Shown one piece after another: positions 1-5,205 of a stretch of DNA of 6,591 nt. Within the stretch, counting starts at the first letter, position 1. Each line of letters starts with the position of its first letter. Under the pieces are notes generated by a model. It worked only from the letters and a program-made list of their open reading frames with translations. It made no database searches and was not told where the DNA came from. The stretch spans positions 1 to 6,591 of the forward strand of contig PLEA01000690.1 of assembly GCA_003136335.1 (NCBI GenBank), given 5' to 3'. Both the position numbers and the translations under genes were made by a program. This DNA is from Acidobacteriaceae bacterium (GTDB taxonomy: Bacteria; Acidobacteriota; Terriglobia; Terriglobales; SbA1).

Positions 1-1011
1 TGGCAGATTTTTCGTCACGCCGAAGAGAACGATCCGCAGCACACTAATTTTATGGTGGCCGGTCCCTGGTTTCACGGGCAGTGGTCGGGGGGCAAGGGTG
101 ACACCATCGGCATCATTCCCTTCGCAGGACATGAGACTGCCCGCGAATTTCGCGAGAATATTGAAGCGCCATTCTTCCGTTATTACCTGCACGGCCAGGG
201 CGAGAAGCCAGCGTGGCAGGCCAGCACGTTTCAGAGTGGATCAAATACCTGGCGCACCTACGCAGTGAGGCCACCGAAGGAAGCGAAGCCGACAAAGCTC
301 TATCTGCACGCGGATGGAAGCCTTTCGTTCACTGCGCCGGACGCGGCCAAGATCGGGCAAGCTTATCGTGAGTACGTTTCCGATCCCGCGAATCCTGTGC
401 CGTACCGCCAGCGTCCCATCTCGCCCACGTATCCGGCAGGCGACTGGCGCACCTGGGAAGTGGCTGACCAGCGCTTCGTCGATCATCGGCCCGATGTGCT
501 CTCATTTCTCAGCGAACCACTCGACCACGACCTTACGGTTACCGGTCCGCTGGCGGCGAATCTTTTCGCGTCGACTTCGGGCACCGACAGCGATTTTGTG
601 GCGAAGCTGATTGATGTATATCCGCAGGACACGCAGAAGAATGCCTGGTCTCCCGAAGAAGGCCCGAAGCCCGGGCAGTACGCCCAGTCTCTAAATGGCT
701 ACGAACTACCGGTAGCAATGGAAGTGCGCCGGGGCCGCTATCTCGCGAGCTACGAGAAACCGTCTCCACTGACGGCGAACAAGCCGACGGAGTGGAACAT
801 CCCTCTGCGCGATCACGATCACGTTTTTCTAAAGGGACACCGCATTATGGTGCAAGTGCAATCGACTTGGTTCCCGGTGATCGACCGCAATCCGCAGAAG
901 TTTGTGCCCAGCATCTACAAGGCCGCTGCGTCTGATTTCGTTCCCGCGACGCAGCGCATCTATTGCTCGTCCGATCTGCCTTCGCATCTGGTTCTTCCAG
1001 TAGTACCCTAA
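1..1011 (+). CDS. CocE/NonD family hydrolase, C-terminal part (5' end outside window)
   Basis: The frame is open from base 1 (first residues WQIFRHAEENDPQH) to a TAA at 1009-1011, so the ATG at 52 is internal and 336 residues of the C-terminal part are visible. GPWFHGQW at residues 21-28 matches the conserved block carrying the catalytic His of the CocE / X-Pro dipeptidyl-peptidase / alpha-amino-acid ester hydrolase family (His25 here, codon 73-75). The nucleophile Ser and the acidic residue of the triad would lie upstream of the window. From about residue 105 onward the protein fits the PepX_C jelly-roll domain, with PVPYRQRP, a DWRTWEVADQRF segment and LTVTGPLAANLFASTSGTDSDFVAKLIDVYP. Such enzymes hydrolyse esters or amides of amino-acid-like substrates; the real substrate cannot be told. 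Acidobacterial homologues are often exported, but the N-terminus is not visible. It converges on the minus-strand aminopeptidase. Family assignment is strong, specific function is not. Confidence 0.88.
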   Translation, partial: WQIFRHAEENDPQHTNFMVAGPWFHGQWSGGKGDTIGIIPFAGHETAREFRENIEAPFFRYYLHGQGEKPAWQASTFQSGSNTWRTYAVRPPKEAKPTKLYLHADGSLSFTAPDAAKIGQAYREYVSDPANPVPYRQRPISPTYPAGDWRTWEVADQRFVDHRPDVLSFLSEPLDHDLTVTGPLAANLFASTSGTDSDFVAKLIDVYPQDTQKNAWSPEEGPKPGQYAQSLNGYELPVAMEVRRGRYLASYEKPSPLTANKPTEWNIPLRDHDHVFLKGHRIMVQVQSTWFPVIDRNPQKFVPSIYKAAASDFVPATQRIYCSSDLPSHLVLPVVP

Positions 1012-1017
1012 GACTCG

Positions 1018-1113
1018 AAAAAAAGGCCCGGGATAATTTTGTCATCCCGAGCGAAGCAAGATCTTGCGCGGAGCGAAAGAGCTTGCGTAGTCGAGGGACC
1101 TGCTGTCCCGGGC
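1018..1113 (-). terminator. Probable intrinsic terminator of the hutU-hutI-aminopeptidase unit
   Basis: Read on the minus strand, 20 nt after the aminopeptidase stop, GCCCGGGA (1113-1106) pairs perfectly with TCCCGGGC (1033-1026). The stem can extend by a G-U and an A-T pair, and seven T follow almost at once (1024-1018). The loop between the arms is 72 nt, long for a terminator, but it is itself strongly folded by the inner repeat, which would bring the arms together. No T-run follows the structure in the plus direction, so it would work mainly for the minus-strand genes. This is inferred from structure only. Confidence 0.45.
1041..1102. repeat. Intergenic hairpin repeat (GTCATCCCGAGCG... 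/ ...GTAGTCGAGGGACC type)
   Basis: The left arm GTCATCCCGAGCGAAG (1041-1056) and right arm GTAGTCGAGGGACCTG (1087-1102) flank an inner hairpin in which 1056-1065 pairs with 1077-1086 (GCAAGATCTT against AAGAGCTTGC, one mismatch), with an 11-nt loop. A perfect 12-bp palindrome GCAAGATCTTGC sits at 1056-1067. TCCC (1045-1048) of the left arm can pair with GGGA (1095-1098) of the right. The arms resemble a dispersed REP-like intergenic repeat I recall from acidobacterial genomes, in which the outer arms are conserved and the inner hairpin varies. That family link is from memory; the pairing is seen directly. Confidence 0.5.
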
Positions 1114-1132
1114 ATGGTTCCCATCGCGCTGT

Positions 1133-3751
1133 TTACTTTCCGCCGGCAGCGCCGTGCTGTCCCAGCCACGATGCCAACTGCGGTTCCTGCTGCGACTTGA
1201 AATCGATGCAGTTGTTGATGCGCTCAATCGACTGTTTGTAGGTGCGCTCTGCTGCCGTAATCTTGTGCGCGGAAAAGAACTCCTTTACCTGATCGCGCAA
1301 TTCCGCATCGCAGAAAACGCTGGTCGCACCCACCACCGCGGCGCTGGCAAACGGACCTCCAGCCTTCCGCACTGCGTTCCAGTGCGACTGAATGAAAATC
1401 CAAGCCAGTTCTCGGCCGGCCGGGTTTCTCATCACGCTGGTAATCACTCTCAGCGAATCCTGCGATCGCACCTCCGATGAGATCGCAAAATCTAGCGTGC
1501 GCTGCAGCAACTTCGGATCGCCGAACTGCGGCAGCGTGTGGAGATACAGGTAGTACTCTTCCGGCGATTTAGGATTCTTCGTGGCCGCCATCACCCGATC
1601 GTAAAACGCAGCATCCCCATTCATGGCGCTGAGTGCGAAGGCGACGCCCGCCATTTCACGATCAACGGAAGCCGGATCGGCCAGACCTTTCTCTGCTATC
1701 TTACGCGCTTCCTCCAGTGTTTCTGGATCGCGGGCATCGTACCCTAACGCATTGAACACTTCTGACCGCAATGTCCTCTGTTCGTCGCTTTCTCCTGGTT
1801 TGGGCTCGTATCCCATTTCCTTAATGGCCGGAGACAGATATTGCCGCAGCCACGTGCGATATTCATCACGATCGCTGGCGCTCACCAGGTACTGGTCAAT
1901 GTAATGAAGTTCCCCAAGGAGGTCTGCCACCACGGCGCGGTTGCGGTCCGACTGCAGACCTTGCGCAAAGGCGAGGTAGTTGCCCACCGGTTCGCGACCG
2001 ATTCGCACCGAAGCCCAGATGTCGTTCTCCGTTGCGATCCGCTCCGCGGGACTCAGCTTAGTCTCCGCATCGCTTGCCAGAGCCCGAACCGCATCCGGCG
2101 GGAAGGCTGTTCTGTAGTATCCGGTCGCGCCCGCATTCGTCAGAACCCATGTCGAGCAGCCGGGTAGTGTGAACGCTTCTTCTTTCTTGGTCATGAGTTC
2201 GCACTTTGTGCTCTCACCACTGGCCGAACCCCGCAAGCACAGCGGGATTTGCCAGAGTTGATCGTTGCCCACTGCGAACTTCGCGCGGTCAAAGTAATAG
2301 CGCTGCTGGGTCAGCGTGACGCTCGTGGAATCACCCGAGCATTGTGCCTTGACGTTGATAATAGGAGCGCCCGCCTGCTTCACCCATGTGGGCATGATTT
2401 TATCGACGGGCTTTCTTGACGTTTTCGCCTGAGCATCCCAGAAATCATCCGCTGTCGCATTCGCATACTGGTGCCGTTGCAGATACGCGTTTACGCCCGC
2501 GCGGAAGGTCTCTTCGCCCAAATAGGATTCCAGCATGCGCAGCACCGACGCTGCTTTGCCGTAAGCGATTCCGTCGAACAGCTCCTGAATCTGCGCCGGC
2601 GTGTCAGCTGTCTGGTGGATCGGACGGGTATTCTCCAGCGAGTCTACGTTCAGGGTGCTTCCTGTTTCGCTCACATCATCCAGGTTGAAATTCCATTCCG
2701 GCTTCCACGCCACAATGGGCTTGCTCGACATCCAGGTCGCGAACCCTTCGTTGAGCCAGATGTCATCCCACCACTTCATGGTCACGAGGTCGCCGAACCA
2801 CTGGTGCGCCATCTCGTGCGCAATCACGCTGGCAATCTCTTTTTTCAAGCCGACTGAGCCTTGCTTCTCGTCGATGAGAAGTATCACTTCGCGGAAAGTG
2901 ATGCAGCCGGTATTTTCCATCGCACCTGCGGAAAAGTCCGGCAGGCCGATCAGGTCCAGCTTTCCGTAGGGATACTTGATCCCAAAGTAATGGTCGTAAT
3001 ACTTCAGAACATTCTGAGCAACCTCGAGCGCGAACGTGCCCATGTCTCTTTTGCCGGGGGTGCTGTAGACGCGTATCGGAATGCCGTCTGCCTCGCCCTC
3101 GAGGTACTCGAAATTGCCCACCACCAGCGCAGCCAGGTAGGACGACATCTTGGCGGTCGTTGCGAAACGCACGGTGTGTTTGTCACCCGGGCCCGGCGTA
3201 TCTGAAACGATTTTCTGATTCGAAATCGCCACCAGTCCCTTCCCGGCCACGGCGGTTATGTCGAACGTAGCTTTGTAGTCGGGCTCATCGAACGAGGGGA
3301 AGGCGCGCCGCGCATCGGTGGCCTCAAACTGCGAGGCGGCGTATTTGCGCCCATGGTCGTCCTTACCTAGGTATAAGCCGCGCATTTCGTCATTGAGAAT
3401 ACCGGAGTAGGTGATGTGCACGGTCGCCGGGCCAGCAGACAGCGGCTTCCCGACGCGCAACGTGACCATTTCTTTCTCTTTTTCCGCAATGACCTTGGCT
3501 TTTTGGGTAGTGCCGCCGCTCGTGACGGTGACATCATGGAAATCGATGTCGACCGCGTTCATCGTGATCTCTGAACCCGGCTTCGGCAGCCGCATGGCAA
3601 TGGTTTCGTCGCCTTCAAACGTGGCCTTGTCGAGATCTGGCGTGAATGTGAGTTTGTAATTCTCTGGCCTTGCACCTTCAGGCAGCCGCTGCGCCGCAGC
3701 TAGTGAAATCGTGAGCACGACAAATGACATACCTGCAAAAATGCGTTTCAT
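1133..3751 (-). CDS. Secreted M1 family metallo-aminopeptidase (PepN/ERAP type)
   Basis: A zinc aminopeptidase removing N-terminal residues from peptides; 872 residues, normal for the family. An N-terminal signal peptide (KR, then a hydrophobic stretch, LAAA-Q) predicts export. The M1 N-terminal beta domain spans about 25-215, the thermolysin-like catalytic domain about 240-465, then a small beta domain and an ERAP1_C-like helical domain at about 540-850. The exopeptidase motif GAMEN is at 276-280 (bases 2912-2926). HEMAH at 312-316 with Glu335 forms HEXXH-X18-E (bases 2747-2818): zinc ligands His312, His316 and Glu335, catalytic Glu313. Tyr397 in IAYGKAASVLRML is the expected transition-state Tyr. 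All key residues are intact, so the enzyme should be active. The ATG start is supported by a well-placed GAGGAA and by the signal peptide. It lies 78 nt after hutI and is probably cotranscribed. Family and export are secure; peptide preference is unknown. Confidence 0.95.
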   Translation of the reverse strand: MKRIFAGMSFVVLTISLAAAQRLPEGARPENYKLTFTPDLDKATFEGDETIAMRLPKPGSEITMNAVDIDFHDVTVTSGGTTQKAKVIAEKEKEMVTLRVGKPLSAGPATVHITYSGILNDEMRGLYLGKDDHGRKYAASQFEATDARRAFPSFDEPDYKATFDITAVAGKGLVAISNQKIVSDTPGPGDKHTVRFATTAKMSSYLAALVVGNFEYLEGEADGIPIRVYSTPGKRDMGTFALEVAQNVLKYYDHYFGIKYPYGKLDLIGLPDFSAGAMENTGCITFREVILLIDEKQGSVGLKKEIASVIAHEMAHQWFGDLVTMKWWDDIWLNEGFATWMSSKPIVAWKPEWNFNLDDVSETGSTLNVDSLENTRPIHQTADTPAQIQELFDGIAYGKAASVLRMLESYLGEETFRAGVNAYLQRHQYANATADDFWDAQAKTSRKPVDKIMPTWVKQAGAPIINVKAQCSGDSTSVTLTQQRYYFDRAKFAVGNDQLWQIPLCLRGSASGESTKCELMTKKEEAFTLPGCSTWVLTNAGATGYYRTAFPPDAVRALASDAETKLSPAERIATENDIWASVRIGREPVGNYLAFAQGLQSDRNRAVVADLLGELHYIDQYLVSASDRDEYRTWLRQYLSPAIKEMGYEPKPGESDEQRTLRSEVFNALGYDARDPETLEEARKIAEKGLADPASVDREMAGVAFALSAMNGDAAFYDRVMAATKNPKSPEEYYLYLHTLPQFGDPKLLQRTLDFAISSEVRSQDSLRVITSVMRNPAGRELAWIFIQSHWNAVRKAGGPFASAAVVGATSVFCDAELRDQVKEFFSAHKITAAERTYKQSIERINNCIDFKSQQEPQLASWLGQHGAAGGK
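3692..3751 (-). other. Predicted Sec signal peptide of the M1 aminopeptidase
   Basis: Residues 1-20 have a positive start (MKR), a hydrophobic core (IFAGMSFVVLTISL) and a small-residue end AAA before Gln21, a normal signal peptidase I site. No Cys follows at the cleavage position, so a lipoprotein is unlikely. The mature enzyme would act in the periplasm or outside the cell. Confidence 0.8.
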
Positions 3752-3755
3752 ATTG

Positions 3756-3761
3756 TTCCTC
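3756..3761 (-). promoter_or_regulatory. Ribosome binding site of the M1 aminopeptidase
   Basis: On the minus strand GAGGAA is followed by CAAT and then ATG, so the GAGG core sits 6 nt from the start codon. This fixes the start at 3751. The rest of the 3752-3829 gap shows no clear promoter or terminator, which fits readthrough from hutI. Confidence 0.75.
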
Positions 3762-3829
3762 GGGAGATTAATTCGGATTGCTTCCTTACTGTGGATTTCC
3801 TGGAGTGCCCCAAAACGTAAACGCCCAGC

Positions 3830-5158
3830 TTAATACAGATATTGTCTCGCGAAAGTCCACTCTCGCGCTGCGACCATTCCGTTCAGAATAGTCAACGCGC
3901 AGTGATTGGCGCCGAACCAGTAGGAAATCTCGCGATAGTCCTTGACTGAAAATATCGCGAGATCGGCGTCCTTCCCCGCCTCGATGCTGCCCTTGCGCGC
4001 GGCCACGCGCAAAGCCCATGCTCCGTTAATTGTCGCCGCCGCGACTGCTTCCGCCGGTGACATCTTCATGTGCGTGCATGCCAGCGACATTGCCATCGGC
4101 ATGCTGATGGTCGGCGAAGTTCCGGGATTGTAGTCCGTTGCCAAGGCGACTGGTACACCGGCGTCGATCAGCCGGCGCGCGTTCGGATATTCTTTCAGGT
4201 CCAGAAAATAATTTGCTCCCGGCACGAGCGTGGCCACAGTGTCACGCTTGGCCAACTGCGGAATGTCGCCCTCATTCACGTGGTCCATGTGGTCAAACGA
4301 CGCGGGATGGAAACGCAACAAGGGCGACAGAACTGTTTCTGAAAGCTGGCCCATGTGCGCGCGGACACTCAGCCCGTGTTGTTCTGCGGCTTCAAAAATC
4401 TGCTCCGTTTCTTCCGCAGTAAAAGCCCCTTGGTCGCAGAATACATCCACAAATTGGGCAAGCTTCCGCCCAGCCGCCCGCGGGATCATCTCCTTACAGA
4501 CGATCTCAACGTACTTTTGTGAGCAGCCCTGAAATTCTTTTGGGACGACATGGGCTCCGAGTAGGGTGGCCACCACGGTCCCCGGCCAACTGGAGGCCCC
4601 CTCTCGGATTGCTTCCAGTGACTTCAGTTCCGACTCGACCGTGAGCCCATACCCCGATTTCGCCTCAACCGTAGTCGTGCCGTGCGCGGCCATTTCCTCC
4701 AGCACCGTCGCGACTTTCGCGGCCAGAGCGGCCTTTGACGCTTTGCGAACAGCTTCCAGGCTCGAGCGGATGCCGCCACCCGCCGCCGCGATTTCTTCAT
4801 AGGAAGCGCCTTCGATGCGCTTCTCAAAATCCACCATCCGTGGTCCGACAAAGACAGGATGAGTGTGCGAATCTACAAAGCCCGGGAGAACCACCTTGCC
4901 GGCGCAGTCGATCTCTCTCACCTTGCCGCGATTTCGCTTGAGCCACGCGTCGCGCAGAGCATTTTTCGTGGTTCCCACGGAGACAATCTTGCCGTCCAGG
5001 CACAGCACCGCGCCGTCTTTAATAATGCCGAGTTGCTTCAAGTTCGATCCGCGACGCGGGCCGGGCTTAGCCGACGTGGCGCGTAGCGTGAGAAGTTGGC
5101 CGACATTGGCCAGTAGCAGTGCGTTTGACGGTTGGGATTTTCGTTTTGCGATGGTCAC
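3830..5158 (-). CDS. hutI: Imidazolonepropionase (histidine degradation, step 3)
   Basis: A cytoplasmic amidohydrolase-superfamily enzyme that hydrolyses 4-imidazolone-5-propanoate to N-formimino-L-glutamate. At 442 residues it is slightly longer than most HutI. The metal ligands are present: His98 and His100 in LPGFVDSHTH (bases 4859-4867), His268 and Asp342 in LATDYNPGTSP. Substrate-site residues expected by spacing from the HxH motif are present too: Arg107, Tyr120, Tyr170 (AKSGYGL) and His203 (GAHVVPKEF). The usual HxDE motif after the third metal His is HMGQ (268-271), so the conserved Glu is Gln271. The start is GTG: the first internal Met (108) lies beyond the metal-binding HxH, and AAGG stands 5 nt upstream. 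It lies 47 nt after hutU, the enzyme of the preceding step, which supports the call over other amidohydrolases. The changed motif leaves some doubt about exact activity. Confidence 0.9.
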   Translation of the reverse strand: MTIAKRKSQPSNALLLANVGQLLTLRATSAKPGPRRGSNLKQLGIIKDGAVLCLDGKIVSVGTTKNALRDAWLKRNRGKVREIDCAGKVVLPGFVDSHTHPVFVGPRMVDFEKRIEGASYEEIAAAGGGIRSSLEAVRKASKAALAAKVATVLEEMAAHGTTTVEAKSGYGLTVESELKSLEAIREGASSWPGTVVATLLGAHVVPKEFQGCSQKYVEIVCKEMIPRAAGRKLAQFVDVFCDQGAFTAEETEQIFEAAEQHGLSVRAHMGQLSETVLSPLLRFHPASFDHMDHVNEGDIPQLAKRDTVATLVPGANYFLDLKEYPNARRLIDAGVPVALATDYNPGTSPTISMPMAMSLACTHMKMSPAEAVAAATINGAWALRVAARKGSIEAGKDADLAIFSVKDYREISYWFGANHCALTILNGMVAAREWTFARQYLY

Positions 5159-5163
5159 ACGCG

Positions 5164-5167
5164 CCTT
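5164..5167 (-). promoter_or_regulatory. Ribosome binding site deciding the GTG start of hutI
   Basis: On the minus strand AAGG (in CTAAGGCGCGT) ends 5 nt before the GTG at 5158. It is a short but well-placed Shine-Dalgarno element. It supports GTG initiation because no ATG occurs in this frame before the metal-binding motif. Confidence 0.55.
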
Positions 5168-5205
5168 AGTCTAGCAGCAGCTCCGGTGGTGGGGGAAAAC
5201 CACAT

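Larger units (their letters stand above)
1012..1132. other. Convergent intergenic region
   Basis: This is the 121-base gap between the stop of the CocE-type hydrolase (plus) and the stop of the M1 aminopeptidase (minus). It is mostly occupied by inverted repeats: an outer 8-bp pair, a middle imperfect pair and an inner hairpin. A run of seven A lies at the left end. No credible coding frame exists in it: the short ORFs crossing it are antisense to the flanking genes. It is described further under the repeat and terminator entries. Confidence 0.8.

Noticed and set aside
52..54. ATG at 52 as the start of the CocE-type hydrolase
   Set aside because: The frame is open to base 1 with family-like sequence before it, and starting here would leave no room for the nucleophile Ser and acidic triad residue.
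963..1241. A plus-strand frame crossing the convergent gap
   Set aside because: It overlaps the ends of two well-supported genes and runs through the hairpin repeat; it has no coding character of its own.
2471..2969. Overlapping plus-strand open frames of 122-128 codons opposite the aminopeptidase
   Set aside because: They lie wholly over the catalytic domain coding sequence (GAMEN and HEXXH region), with no domain or ribosome binding site support.
3752..3829. Possible promoter for the aminopeptidase in the 78-nt gap after hutI
   Set aside because: I found no convincing -35/-10 pair with proper spacing; AT-rich bits such as GAATTAATC are too short to call.
5186..5203. Small hairpin GTGGT...ACCAC in the hutU-hutI gap
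   Set aside because: The stem is only 5 bp and no T-run follows in the direction of transcription; too weak for a terminator or attenuator.
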